Of a stretch of 64,000 nucleotides of DNA, positions 1-8,110 are shown piece after piece; position 1 is the first letter of the stretch; each line of letters starts with the position of its first letter. This DNA comes from Solwaraspora sp. WMMD792 (GTDB lineage: Bacteria > Actinomycetota > Actinomycetes > Mycobacteriales > Micromonosporaceae). The translations under genes and the position numbers were made by a program. The notes under the pieces were generated by a model that was not told the DNA's origin, did no database searches, and saw only the letters and a list, made by a program, of their open reading frames with translations. The stretch spans positions 4,340,001 to 4,404,000 of the forward strand of contig NZ_JARUBH010000009.1 of the NCBI RefSeq assembly GCF_029626105.1, in the 5' to 3' direction.

Positions 1-399
1 GTCGTCCCCGTCGACCTCGCTGGTCGCCAACGTCGGCCGGTTGCGGGTGAACCGACCCCGTCCTCGGGCCAGGTCATGGCCGACCGCCACGGCCTCCATC
101 TCGTACTGCAGGCGGTTGTTGCCGTCGCCGTCCACCCAGTCGCGGGTGTAGAGCCGGCCGACCACGACGACCGGGTCGCCGAGCATGACCGAGGAGCAGA
201 CCCCTTCGGCCAGCTTGCGCCAGCAGTTCACCCGGACCCGCAGGCTGTTGCCGTCGACCCAGCGGTTGCTCTCCCGGTCGAGCCGGCGCGCCGTCGAGGC
301 CACTTTGAAGTTGGCGACCAGTGTGTTGGTCTGGGTGGTACGCCGCCACTCCGGCGTGGTCAGCACGTTACCGACAACCGTTACGTACGTATCGAACAT
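1..399 (-). CDS. ssb: Single-stranded DNA-binding protein, 3' end cut by window edge
   Basis: The protein binds single-stranded DNA in the cytoplasm during replication, recombination and repair. The visible 133 residues start MFDTYVTVVGNVL and contain the OB-fold pattern of bacterial SSB: an N-terminal strand ending VVGNV, VANFKVAS, then the RWVDGNSLRVRVNCW and VGRLYTRDW strands. The acidic C-terminal tip is beyond the window, so it cannot be checked. The start is the ATG at 399, preceded by GGAG. The gene is far from rpsF/rpsR context as far as can be seen, so this may be an accessory SSB paralogue rather than the main one. Family assignment is confident; paralogue status is open. Confidence 0.9.
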   Translation of the reverse strand, partial: MFDTYVTVVGNVLTTPEWRRTTQTNTLVANFKVASTARRLDRESNRWVDGNSLRVRVNCWRKLAEGVCSSVMLGDPVVVVGRLYTRDWVDGDGNNRLQYEMEAVAVGHDLARGRGRFTRNRPTLATSEVDGDD

Positions 400-569
400 C
401 GCATCTCCGCAGGGGCTCGTCGGATTGATCTGATCGAGTCGACTCGACGCTCAGCATTGATGGACGGCACCCCTGCCGGCCAGCCACGGTCCGGCGGCGC
501 TGTGGACAGATCCCCGGCTGTGGACAACCGCTCCGATACCGAGTTGATCTGCTAAGGCGCGAAACGGAA

Positions 570-607
570 CCGGCGGGTGGGCCGCTACTCAGCGGCCCAC
601 CCGCCGG
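570..607. terminator. Strong hairpin terminator
   Basis: A perfect 17-bp inverted repeat (570-586 and 591-607) with a 4-base loop lies 37 bases beyond the stop of the minus-strand SRPBCC gene. There is no T-run, as is usual for high-GC actinomycete terminators. The rest of 400-644 shows no gene. Confidence 0.8.
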
Positions 608-644
608 ATGGAAGTCGGATGGTGTCCGGTGGTGACCGGTAGGC

Positions 645-1082
645 TCAGCTACCGACCTCGGACCGGCTCTTGGCGATGAACTTGGGAAGACTGTCCTTGA
701 CGTAGTATCCCCAGGCGTCGCTGCAGCCGTCGTAGCACTCGAACTGCGGTACGAGCCCCTCGTGGGTGAACGTGACCTCCGTCTTGCCGTCCTTTTCCGC
801 GATGTCGAAGACGACCCGGGTGTCCTTCCACTCCGTCCGATCCGTCACGAACGTGATGTCGGCCTCGGTGACGAGCCAGACGACCTTTTTCCCGGGCACG
901 AACTCGGTGACCTTCTGCTTCGAGTAGTGCAGCGCGCCGTGTCGGTAGGTGAACTCGGCGCCGAGACTGTCGGCCGTTCCCTCGATCTCCCCGTCCCACC
1001 ACCCGCGTACGTCGTTGATGGCGTGGAAGACGTCCTCCGGGTTCTGGTGCACGGTGAAGGACGTCGTGTAGCTCTCGCTCAT
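645..1082 (-). CDS. SRPBCC (AHSA1-like) domain protein
   Basis: This 145-residue cytoplasmic protein has the START/Bet v1-like fold of the activator-of-Hsp90-ATPase (AHSA1) family, which forms a hydrophobic ligand cavity. The visible pattern is TTSFTVHQNPEDVFHAINDVRGWW at the N terminus, a central strand run with TYRHG and KVVW, and TEVTFTHEGL near residue 110. The start is chosen at ATG 1082 because AGGAGG lies just upstream; a longer reading frame to 1139 has no ribosome site. It is a paralogue of the protein at 8416-8907 (shared GWW, EIEG, FTH-GLVP-FECY). The ligand is unknown. Cyclase-, carrier- or detoxification-type roles are possible given the oxidoreductases around it, but this is inference. 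Confidence 0.8.
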   Translation of the reverse strand: MSESYTTSFTVHQNPEDVFHAINDVRGWWDGEIEGTADSLGAEFTYRHGALHYSKQKVTEFVPGKKVVWLVTEADITFVTDRTEWKDTRVVFDIAEKDGKTEVTFTHEGLVPQFECYDGCSDAWGYYVKDSLPKFIAKSRSEVGS

Positions 1083-1395
1083 GTTCTTCCTCCTGGTTGG
1101 GATGTTGCGGTGGACGCAGGCGGCCCCGGATGTGAACACGACACTGCGTCGGGCGGGCCATCGGTCCTCGCCGCCCGGCGAGACTCACGCCTTCTTCTCG
1201 CCAGCGTACGGCGCACCACACGGTCCCCGGGGATCCTGCTCTACATTGGGCAAAATTGGAGAACCGCGAGACCGGTCGCCGGCCCGGTGACGTTCGCCGT
1301 GCCCTTGCCGCCGCGCCGGATCGGTACCGTGGGAATCCGGAGCAGCTGCGGATACCGGCAGTACGGCCCCTCAGCCCACGAGTTGGAGTGAACCC
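1083..1395. other. Divergent intergenic region, 313 bp
   Basis: This region separates the minus-strand SRPBCC gene from the plus-strand nitroreductase-like gene and must carry both promoters. It has a relatively AT-rich patch at about 1238-1260. I see no convincing -35/-10 pair and no strong palindrome. Confidence 0.5.
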
Positions 1396-1833
1396 ATGCC
1401 ACTGATGCCCAGGGACGAGGCCATCGACTTCAACCGAAGGGTCATCGAGGAGTTCCGCGCGAACGCGGGTCGCGTCGGCGGGATCCTGGCCGACTCCCTC
1501 GTGATCCTGGTGCACCACGTCGGCGTCCGGACCGGGATCGCCCGGATCACGCCGCTGATCTGCTTTCCGTTCGACGACCAGCGCCGCTACGCCGTCATCG
1601 GATCCAACGGCGACTCTCCGGTCCGTCCAGCCTGGTGCGCGAACCTGGCCGCGATGGCGAGCACGACCGTCGAACTGGGCGAGGAGACCTTCCGGGTGAC
1701 CGTCGAGCCGCTCGGCGATGAGGCCCGCAGCCGGCTGTGGTCGGAGCTGTTCGGCGAGACCACCGGCCCGGACGAGTTCGCGGCCAGGACTGGACGGCGG
1801 CTGCCGATGTTCCTGCTGACCCGGACGGACTGA
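1396..1833 (+). CDS. Deazaflavin (F420)-dependent nitroreductase-like protein
   Basis: The protein has 145 residues, the normal length for the Ddn/nitroreductase F420-binding family with a split beta-barrel fold. The segments RRVIEEFRANAGRVGG, LVILVHHVGVRTGIARITPLICF, YAVIGSNGDSPVRPAWCANL and TFRVTVEPLG are the expected landmarks; the GS-GG-x(4)-W-like stretch normally contacts F420. ATG 1396 follows GGAGTGAACCC, a good ribosome site. Members use reduced F420 to reduce quinones, nitro groups or other electrophiles. The substrate is unknown. It stands between the SRPBCC gene and the HxlR regulator and could be co-regulated with them. Confidence 0.85.
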   Translation: MPLMPRDEAIDFNRRVIEEFRANAGRVGGILADSLVILVHHVGVRTGIARITPLICFPFDDQRRYAVIGSNGDSPVRPAWCANLAAMASTTVELGEETFRVTVEPLGDEARSRLWSELFGETTGPDEFAARTGRRLPMFLLTRTD

Positions 1834-1884
1834 CGGCGCGACTCCGGTCAGCGGGGCGGTCACCCGGCCAGTTCAACACATCCG

Positions 1885-1899
1885 CTTGCACCACGCAAG
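1885..1899. promoter_or_regulatory. Candidate HxlR operator in the hxlR promoter
   Basis: The palindrome CTTGC-accac-GCAAG lies 23 bases ahead of the chosen HxlR start. Its reverse complement, CTTGCGTGGTGCAAG, matches 12 of 15 positions with CTTGCGTGACACAAG at 8234-8248 ahead of the second SRPBCC gene. A second looser inverted pair (CAAG...CTTG) follows at about 1908-1922. Autoregulation is inferred, not shown. Confidence 0.45.
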
Positions 1900-1921
1900 C
1901 CGACATGCAAGACTTCGACTT

Positions 1922-2401
1922 GTGCTGGGACGCCTGTACGCCAACGAGGTCTGCTCTGCCGCGCGGACACTCGAGGTCGTCGGCGAGCGTTGGAGCCTGC
2001 TCATCATCCGAAACGCGATGTTCTTCGGGATGACCCGGTTCACAGACTTCCAGCGGGACCTGGGTGTGGCCACGAACATCCTGGCCAAACGGTTGAGCGA
2101 GTTCGTCGAGGCGGGCGTCTTCGAGACACAGCCGAGTGCCGGTGGTGCCCATGTCGAATACGTGCTCACCGAGAAAGGTCGCCAACTGCAACCGGTCATC
2201 ATCGCGCTCACCGAGTGGGGTGACCGCTGGGCCAATCCGGACGGGCGGCCGGTCACCTTCGAGCACGAAGGCTGTGGCGGCCACGTCAGTCTGCAGGCCG
2301 GGTGCGCCGGGTGCGGCGGCTCCCCGGCACCCAGCGACGTAGCGGCGCGCGCCGACTCCCGGTTCATCGCGCTGCGCGAACAGCGCAGACAGCGACGCTG
2401 A
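1922..2401 (+). CDS. HxlR-family winged-helix transcriptional regulator
   Basis: This 159-residue DNA-binding protein carries the HxlR hallmark: CSAARTLEVVGERWSLLIIRNAMFFG, then TRFTDFQRDLGVATNILAKRLSEF (recognition helix region) and the wing VEYVLTEKGRQL. A cysteine cluster near the C terminus (CGGH...CAGCGG) could bind zinc or act as a redox switch; HxlR relatives often sense quinones or electrophiles through cysteine. The start is uncertain: GTG 1922 gives the typical N terminus LGRLYANEVCS, while TTG 1886 in frame would add 12 residues but overlaps the palindrome at 1885-1899. It probably controls some of the neighbouring oxidoreductase genes. Confidence 0.88.
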   Translation: MLGRLYANEVCSAARTLEVVGERWSLLIIRNAMFFGMTRFTDFQRDLGVATNILAKRLSEFVEAGVFETQPSAGGAHVEYVLTEKGRQLQPVIIALTEWGDRWANPDGRPVTFEHEGCGGHVSLQAGCAGCGGSPAPSDVAARADSRFIALREQRRQRR

Positions 2402-2422
2402 CCCGCCGCAACCTCGACCGTC

Positions 2423-2476
2423 CTGCTGACTCGACCAAGTCTGCTGGCTCGACCAGGTCTGCTAGTGCGACCGTGC
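2423..2476 (+). repeat. Three tandem 18-bp imperfect repeats
   Basis: Units start at 2423, 2441 and 2459 with consensus CTGCTGRCTCGACCARGT, and the third unit is degenerate. They lie just after the HxlR stop, in non-coding DNA. Confidence 0.7.
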
Positions 2477-2535
2477 GGCTGGTACGGGGAACAGCTGCGG
2501 GAAACCGCGTGGTCCGCTGGTCTCGCACAAACGAA

Positions 2536-2568
2536 CGCGTGGCCGGAACCATGAGGTCCGGCCACGCG
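2536..2568. terminator. Bidirectional terminator hairpin
   Basis: A perfect 12-bp stem (2536-2547 and 2557-2568) with a 9-base loop lies between the convergent ends of the HxlR gene and the flavin monooxygenase gene. Confidence 0.75.
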
Positions 2569-2581
2569 AACGAGGCACCGT

Positions 2582-3766
2582 CTACAGGAACATCGTGTTG
2601 GGCTCCAGGCCGCACAGAACACGGCCGTAGGTCTCCAGGTTCGTGTTCGGGTGCATGATGCCGTGCAGGTTGATCGTCTGGACGTCCCGCTCGATCCGCT
2701 GGATCGGCACCTCGGAGTACACCGACGAACCACCGCTGGCGTTGTTCAGGATGTCCACGGCCTCCTTCGCCCGTGCGCACACGGCACCGGCGTCCATCCG
2801 TGCCGCAGCGCGGTCCTCCAGGGTCCACGGCTCGCCGCTGAGGGCCTTCTCATCGAGTCGGCGCACCGCCCGGTGCAGGTGGAACTCCGCTTCGTCGATC
2901 TTGACTCGCGCCTCGGCAACCTGCAGGTGGGTCAGCGTCGCCTCGATCTGCTTCTCGTAGTTGGTGTAGGTGATCCGCCGGCTCGGCAGCCGCTCCATGA
3001 AGGCGTCCCAGGCGGCCCGCGCCATGCCGAGCGCCGGGGCGGCCGCCACGGCGACCGCGAACTGCAGGAACGGCACCCGCCATGCCTGATAGTCGGCGTT
3101 GATCTTCGACGCGTGCTGGTTGTGCATCATGACCGGCACCATGTTCAGCACCCGGTTCTCGGGCACGAACAGGTCCTGGGCGATGGTCGTGACACTGCCG
3201 GTGCCGCGCAGGCCGACCGTGTGCCAGTCGTCCACGATCGTCAGGTCCGAGACCGGAACGACCGCCATACCCGGCACCATGTTGCCGTCACCGAGGTCGA
3301 TCATGATGGAGTGCGTGTCCCACTGTGCCTGCGGGGCACCGGTGTTGAAGTGCCACCGACCGTTCAGGATGTAGCCACCCTCGGTCTTCACGGCGACCCC
3401 GTTCGGGCCGACCGAGCCGCAGAACCGGTCCTCCGGGTTCGCGAAGATCTCGTCCTGCGCCTCATCCGGCAGCAGGCCGGCCAGCCAGGCACCGATAGTC
3501 ATGGTGCTGATGGTCCAACCGGTGGAGCCGTCGCCGTGGCCCAACTCGGCGACCACGTCCACCACCGTACGCGCGTCCGGCACGGTACCGCCGTACCGCG
3601 CCGGGAACCGCAACCGGAGCAGGCCGGCCTCCTTCAGCGCGTCGAGCACCTCCGGGTGCAGGACGCGGTTCTCCTCCTGCCACGCGGCATGCTTCTGGAT
3701 CAGCGGGACCAGGTCCCTGGCTCGCTGTACGAGTTCGGGCTGTGGCGCGGACTCGATTACCGTCAT
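2582..3766 (-). CDS. Acyl-CoA-dehydrogenase-fold flavin monooxygenase (group D) or dehydrogenase
   Basis: The protein has 394 residues with the acyl-CoA dehydrogenase fold: N-terminal helical domain (VLDALKEAGLLRLRFPARYGG, DGSTGWTIS), central beta domain (CGSVGPNGVAVKTEGGYILNGRWHFNTG, TVGLRGTGSVT) and a C-terminal four-helix bundle ending LHGIMHPNTNLETYGRVLCGLEPNT. The catalytic base glutamate of true acyl-CoA dehydrogenases is not obvious, and the GWxxS-type start with an H-G-MHPNT end resembles HsaA/ActVA-type two-component hydroxylases that take reduced flavin from a partner. I infer aromatic or polyketide hydroxylation. It follows the SDR on the same strand, but 280 bases and a strong hairpin intervene, so it probably has its own promoter. 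Confidence 0.75.
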   Translation of the reverse strand: MTVIESAPQPELVQRARDLVPLIQKHAAWQEENRVLHPEVLDALKEAGLLRLRFPARYGGTVPDARTVVDVVAELGHGDGSTGWTISTMTIGAWLAGLLPDEAQDEIFANPEDRFCGSVGPNGVAVKTEGGYILNGRWHFNTGAPQAQWDTHSIMIDLGDGNMVPGMAVVPVSDLTIVDDWHTVGLRGTGSVTTIAQDLFVPENRVLNMVPVMMHNQHASKINADYQAWRVPFLQFAVAVAAAPALGMARAAWDAFMERLPSRRITYTNYEKQIEATLTHLQVAEARVKIDEAEFHLHRAVRRLDEKALSGEPWTLEDRAAARMDAGAVCARAKEAVDILNNASGGSSVYSEVPIQRIERDVQTINLHGIMHPNTNLETYGRVLCGLEPNTMFL

Positions 3767-3961
3767 CTTTACTCCTCCAGACGATGGCAGAAATGGGTGC
3801 CTGGCGCAGCTACTGCGGCAGGATGCCGGGGGGACGTCCCGTCGTCACAAACTCTGGCATGAGGCCCCTACGGTCCACATCTCTCACGTTGCTCAGGAAC
3901 GAACTGCATACCGATCCTCCGGCTGAGTTCCAGTCCAACAGAACATTCGCGGGCTGAACGC

Positions 3962-4005
3962 AGAAGGGCAGTGGACGCCATTCCGACGGCGTCCACTGCC
4001 CTTCT
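3962..4005. terminator. Strong hairpin terminator after the SDR gene
   Basis: A perfect 18-bp stem (3962-3979 and 3988-4005) with an 8-base loop lies 41 bases past the SDR stop on the minus strand. The remainder of 3767-4046 shows no gene and should hold the promoter of the flavin monooxygenase. Confidence 0.85.
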
Positions 4006-4046
4006 CTGACCCGCATCGGGCGGTACCGCCCGTCGTAGGTTGTCGC

Positions 4047-4784
4047 TCAGGCGGACTGAGCTGCGGCGATCTGCGCCGCCATCTGCGCGTACTGGCGCTC
4101 CAGGTTCTTCCCCCCGCCCGAACGCCAGCTGTCGGCCAGCGGCTCGGCCATGGCATCGGGGAAGATTTCCTCCTCGCCCTTCTCCAGCCCGTCGTAGACG
4201 TTCTTGGCCACGTGCTCGGGCGCCGCCTTGGCCATCACGTCGAAGCCTTTGGTCATGTCGGTGTCGACGAGCCCGGTCATGACGGCGTGCACGCCGACGC
4301 CCTTACCCGCCAGCAGACCACGAAGCGACTGAGACAGGTTGAACGCCGCCGCCTTGGCTGCCGAGTACGAGGAGACCAACGGGAACGGCGCGAACGCGTT
4401 CACCGAAATGTTGTTGATGATCGCGCCCTGGGACCGGATCAGCGCCGGAAGGAACGCCTGAATGGTGTCGTACACCCCGAAGAAGTTCACCGCGAACATC
4501 TTCTCGAGCACCGCGCGATCGCTCAGGTCGTCGAACGTGACCTCGCCGGCGTTGTTCACCAGCACGTCGAGTTCGCCGACGGTCTTCGCGGCCTGTGCGA
4601 TCTGCTCCGCGTCGGTAACGTCCAGCGTCACCGCGGTGACCCGCCCGTCCGGGTGGTCGAACGGCTGACGGGTCCCGGCGTACACCCGCTTCGCGCCCCG
4701 GTTGAGCGCCTCCTCGAGCAGCGCCCGGCCGATGCCACGGTTGGCGCCGGTCACCAGGACCGTCTTACCGGTGATCGTGTGCAT
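4047..4784 (-). CDS. Short-chain dehydrogenase/reductase (SDR)
   Basis: This is a 245-residue classical SDR that oxidises alcohols or reduces ketones with NAD(P)(H). The cofactor motif TGANRGIG is at residues 12-19, NNAG at 77-80, and the catalytic set S127, Y140, K144 (SSYSAAK) is intact. A basic residue (R16) in the glycine loop favours NADPH. ATG 4784 follows AAGGGAG at good spacing. It lies 43 bases after the exported oxidase gene on the same strand and is likely co-transcribed with it, ending at the 3962-4005 hairpin. The substrate is unknown. Confidence 0.92.
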   Translation of the reverse strand: MHTITGKTVLVTGANRGIGRALLEEALNRGAKRVYAGTRQPFDHPDGRVTAVTLDVTDAEQIAQAAKTVGELDVLVNNAGEVTFDDLSDRAVLEKMFAVNFFGVYDTIQAFLPALIRSQGAIINNISVNAFAPFPLVSSYSAAKAAAFNLSQSLRGLLAGKGVGVHAVMTGLVDTDMTKGFDVMAKAAPEHVAKNVYDGLEKGEEEIFPDAMAEPLADSWRSGGGKNLERQYAQMAAQIAAAQSA

Positions 4785-4827
4785 TCCGTACTCCCTTTCG
4801 TCTGGACTTCTTCTGACACCCGTCCGA

Positions 4828-6456
4828 TCAGGACGGGAGCTCGACCGACTGGCGGTGGTTGAAGAAGTTCCGCGGGTCGTAGGCCTTCTTCACTGCCTGC
4901 AGCCGGCGGTAGTTCTCCTTGTAGTAGAGGTCGTGCCAGGCGAAGGCCGACCCGTTCCAGGCCGGATCGCTCAGGTCGGCGTCCGGATAGTTGACGTAGC
5001 AGCCGTCGGTCTGATCGTTCGGTACGGGTACGCCACCGGTGTCCGCGAAGGTGTCCCGATAGGTCTCCCGTGCCCACGCGATGTTCGCCGCATCGTCCGC
5101 CGGATTGGCCCACTGCGCCTGCCAGAGCAGTTTGTAGGCGGCCTCCCGGTGGGGAATCGCCGTCGCGGCGTTGGGCACGGCCGCGGTCCTGCCGCCGTAC
5201 GGGCTGATGACGATGTTCAGGTTCGGGTTGTTGATGTCCGACCGGGTCATCGCCCGGTAGATCGCTGCGGCCTGCGCCGTGGTGAAGGTGTCCTTCATGA
5301 AGGCGGACTTGTACTCACCGCGTAGCGTCGGGTCGTTGTTCAGCGTGTTGGTGGTACCGGTGAGCTTGCAGAACTGCAGCCACGGCATGGTGCTCTGCGC
5401 GGCGAACACGGCCGGCGTCACACCGTTCTGCAGATGGGCCAGGTAGCTGTCCAGCATCTGTTGCGCGTTCGGCACGGCGGAGTCGACGAAGGCGTACATG
5501 TGGATTTCGCCGTTGGACCGGTGGAACGACTGAATCAGACTCGTCACCTCGCGGGTGGGGCTGTCCGGCGAGATGTTCGCGACGTGCCAGCTGGCGTAGT
5601 TCTGCAGCAGGCGGATGTAGTCGGCCTCGGTCATGGTGCTCCAGCTCCACAGGGCGAAGCTGGACAGCACCTTGGACGGCGGTTTCGGCAGGAGTTGCGC
5701 CGGGCTCCGACCGTGGGCCCCCGGTGAGCGGAAGAAGTAGCGGGTGACGACGCCGAAGTTCCCACCGCCGCCACCGGTGTGGGCCCACCAGAGATCGCGG
5801 TGCGGGTCCCGCCGGTCCCGGGTGGCGATGATCGTGTTGACCCGGCCGGCGGCGTTGACCGTGACCACCTCGACGGCGTACAGATGGTCGACGATCAGTC
5901 CGTTGCGACGGACGAGCCAGCCCCAGCCACCGCCGGCGACGTGGCCGCCCATCCCGACGGAGTAGCAGACGCCACCAGGCAGCGTGACGCCCCAGGTCTG
6001 GTAGAGCTTTTCGTAGACGTCGAGCAGAATGGCACCGGCCTCCACCGCGACAGCTTTCATCCTCGTGTCGTAGTAGATCCGGTTCATGTTCGTCATGTCG
6101 ATGATCGTTTCGACTTCGCTGTTGTAGACGAAGTCTTCAAATCCGTGACCGCCGCCTCGGACGGTCAGCTTGGTTCCGCGACGCACCGCGCGTCGGACGA
6201 TCGGGGCAACCTGGTGCGGGGAATCCACCACGTACACCGAATCGGGCGTCGCAGTCCACCGGTTGTTCAGCCCCATCACGAGGTCGGGGTACTGGGGGTC
6301 AGCCGGGGTGACAGGCGCCACCAGCGCAATCGACTCACCATTTCCGTGGGCGTGTGCCGTGCCGGGCAGCGCGGCACCGGCCAGGGCGACGCCTCCGGCC
6401 CCCGCTGCACCGGCAAGGAACGTACGCCGTTCGAACTTCCGCTCTTCGTCAGTCAT
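4828..6456 (-). CDS. Tat-exported FAD-linked oxidase, berberine bridge/AknOx type
   Basis: The 542-residue flavoprotein carries a Tat signal (R10 R11 in ERRTFL, hydrophobic stretch to about 30, cleavage after TAHA). The PCMH FAD domain has RGGGHGF, where H104 is the expected covalent FAD ligand, and GGVCYSVGMGGH, where C164 is the expected second covalent ligand. The 60-residue spacing matches the bicovalent flavin enzymes such as aclacinomycin oxidoreductase. A BBE domain closes the protein (YVNYPD, DPRNFFNH near the C terminus). Such enzymes oxidise sugar or alcohol groups of natural products with O2, here outside the cytoplasm. The first gene of a likely pair with the SDR. The start at ATG 6456 has only a weak upstream GAGAGG. 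Confidence 0.9.
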   Translation of the reverse strand: MTDEERKFERRTFLAGAAGAGGVALAGAALPGTAHAHGNGESIALVAPVTPADPQYPDLVMGLNNRWTATPDSVYVVDSPHQVAPIVRRAVRRGTKLTVRGGGHGFEDFVYNSEVETIIDMTNMNRIYYDTRMKAVAVEAGAILLDVYEKLYQTWGVTLPGGVCYSVGMGGHVAGGGWGWLVRRNGLIVDHLYAVEVVTVNAAGRVNTIIATRDRRDPHRDLWWAHTGGGGGNFGVVTRYFFRSPGAHGRSPAQLLPKPPSKVLSSFALWSWSTMTEADYIRLLQNYASWHVANISPDSPTREVTSLIQSFHRSNGEIHMYAFVDSAVPNAQQMLDSYLAHLQNGVTPAVFAAQSTMPWLQFCKLTGTTNTLNNDPTLRGEYKSAFMKDTFTTAQAAAIYRAMTRSDINNPNLNIVISPYGGRTAAVPNAATAIPHREAAYKLLWQAQWANPADDAANIAWARETYRDTFADTGGVPVPNDQTDGCYVNYPDADLSDPAWNGSAFAWHDLYYKENYRRLQAVKKAYDPRNFFNHRQSVELPS

Positions 6457-6984
6457 GGCAATCCCGTCCTCTCGGAATCAGAGACAGTGAGAGCGGACGA
6501 CACCAATGTTCGCCGGCCACGTCCGCACATCGGTCGCCAGGCTATGAGCCGGCGGCACCCGCTTGCTTCCTTGAAATTGCCCTCTCCCGGCGACCGCTTC
6601 TTTTGCCACTACTCGTTGCGGTTGATTGAAAAATTCGGCGGGCAGGATCGCGATTAGACCGGCGACGACGGCGAGGTCGGTAACCAACAGGGCAATACAG
6701 AAGTGGCCGAGGAACCTGAAAGATTGGCACAGTCGAGCGCGCGTCCCAGTTCCGGGCAACGACCCGAACCCACCGTCCGACGTGGGTGGCCAGTAGTCAG
6801 GTGACGGTCCTTCGGGGCGGGCCAGCGTCGCACCGGCGTTGCTGCGTCACACCATGGTCCGCGCCTGGAGAGGGCTGGAGGCGGCTGCGGAGAGACAGCA
6901 ATCGAGAAGAATACATTCTTCGCTAATCGTCATAGCTTGGACGCAACCCGCCACATGCGGTCGACGAGAGGAAGAGGTAGAGCC
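6457..6984. other. Divergent intergenic region, 528 bp
   Basis: The region lies between the exported oxidase (minus) and the exported epoxide-hydrolase-like gene (plus). Parts of it (about 6570-6660 and 6895-6950) are clearly less GC-rich than the coding DNA around. It contains the palindrome at 6906-6921. A 93-codon open frame at 6478-6759 on the minus strand has no ribosome site and no family resemblance, and I do not call it. Confidence 0.5.
6906..6921. promoter_or_regulatory. Palindromic operator-like site
   Basis: GAAGAAT-AC-ATTCTTC is a perfect 7-bp inverted pair around a 2-base centre in an AT-rich stretch, 63 bases ahead of the start at 6985. It looks like a repressor site for the hydrolase and possibly the divergent oxidase. 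The regulator is unknown. Confidence 0.45.
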
Positions 6985-8061
6985 ATGTCGTCACGGTTGG
7001 TCGATGCTCGGGTCAGGGGATCGCGGTTGACACTCAAACGGATGATCGTCGGAGGGATCACCGCCCTGGCAGTCACCGTCGGTAGCGTCGGGGCAGCGGT
7101 GGCTCATGACGCGAACGGCGCCGCCGACGCCACCGCAGCGCGAGGTGGACACGCCCAGCGCGAGCCGGTCGTCGGTCGCGCGATCTTCGACCGGACTTTC
7201 CGCCACGGTCTGGTCCACACCGACGGCGGCAAGGTGCACTACGTCAAGGGCGGTTCCGGGCCGGCCCTCGTGCTGCTGCACGGCTGGCCCGAGACCTGGT
7301 GGGGTTGGCACCTGGTGATGCCCGAGCTGGCCAAGACGCACACCGTGATCGCGTTCGACCTGCCCGGCCTCGGCTACTCCGCGATCCCGCGGGACGGCTA
7401 CGACCAGAAGACCACGGCCGCACGTCTGCACCAGGCGGTGAACCGGCTCGGGTACCGCGAGGTGAAGGTCATGGGGCACGACATGGGCGTGCTGGTCGGC
7501 TACGCCTGGGCCCGGGACTACCCCCGCGAGGTGACCCGCCTGGCGGTGCTCGACTCGCCGCTGCTGGGCTTCGGCCTGGAGGACGCGTACCCGCTCAGCT
7601 TCCACTTCAAGCTGAACATGGCGCCGTCGCCGGTTCCGGAGAAGATCGTGGACAACAGCGACGTGGCCACCTACCTGAACTACGTCTTCGAGTTCGCGGC
7701 GGTCCCCGACGCGATCGACCGCGACAGCCACATCCGCGCCTACCTGCACCCGGCCCGGCGCAGCGCCGGCTACAACTACTACCGGGCCTGGCCGGAGAAC
7801 GCGGAGGACACCAAGGCCAACGCCGAGTCCAAGCGCCTGACCCAGCCGGTGCTCGCGATGGGTGCCGAGTTCGTCTTCGGGCTCGGTGTCGCGGCCTCGT
7901 TCGAGCAGGTGGCCGATGACGTCCGTGGTGTCGTGGCCCCCGGTGCCGGCCACTGGATTCAGGAGGAGACCCCGGAGTTCCTGATCGACTGCGCCAACCT
8001 CTTCTTCGGACCTGAGGGCGTGCCCGCGCCCACCGAGCCACTCTCGAGCTGCGTCGCCTGA
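6985..8061 (+). CDS. Exported epoxide-hydrolase-like alpha/beta hydrolase
   Basis: The 358-residue protein has a basic N terminus, a hydrophobic segment at about 20-40 ending AAVAHD (signal peptide or anchor), then an alpha/beta hydrolase domain. The oxyanion motif HGWPE is at 99-103, the nucleophile elbow is GHDMG with aspartate D166, and the catalytic histidine H323 sits in GAGHWIQEE. An aspartate nucleophile with HGxP is the epoxide hydrolase / haloalkane dehalogenase signature. ATG 6985 was chosen because GAGGAAGAGG precedes it; a frame start at 6937 lacks one. Together with the divergently transcribed exported oxidase this suggests processing of a compound outside the cytoplasm, an inference. 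Confidence 0.85.
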   Translation: MSSRLVDARVRGSRLTLKRMIVGGITALAVTVGSVGAAVAHDANGAADATAARGGHAQREPVVGRAIFDRTFRHGLVHTDGGKVHYVKGGSGPALVLLHGWPETWWGWHLVMPELAKTHTVIAFDLPGLGYSAIPRDGYDQKTTAARLHQAVNRLGYREVKVMGHDMGVLVGYAWARDYPREVTRLAVLDSPLLGFGLEDAYPLSFHFKLNMAPSPVPEKIVDNSDVATYLNYVFEFAAVPDAIDRDSHIRAYLHPARRSAGYNYYRAWPENAEDTKANAESKRLTQPVLAMGAEFVFGLGVAASFEQVADDVRGVVAPGAGHWIQEETPEFLIDCANLFFGPEGVPAPTEPLSSCVA

Positions 8062-8068
8062 CCTGCCT

Positions 8069-8110
8069 CGCGGGCACGGTCCACCGGGTACCCGGTGGAC
8101 CGTGCCCGCG
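8069..8110. terminator. Perfect 42-base palindrome, terminator
   Basis: Two 21-base arms (8069-8089 and 8090-8110) are exactly complementary with no unpaired loop bases in the ideal cruciform. It begins 8 bases after the stop of the epoxide-hydrolase-like gene. Confidence 0.85.

Noticed and set aside
1083-1395. Plus-strand frames opposite and beyond the first SRPBCC gene (for example 762-1391)
   Set aside because: They are antisense to a gene with a good ribosome site and have no family signal.
6478-6759. Minus-strand 93-codon frame with a hydrophobic stretch
   Set aside because: No ribosome site, no family resemblance, and it lies in a divergent promoter region with atypical composition.
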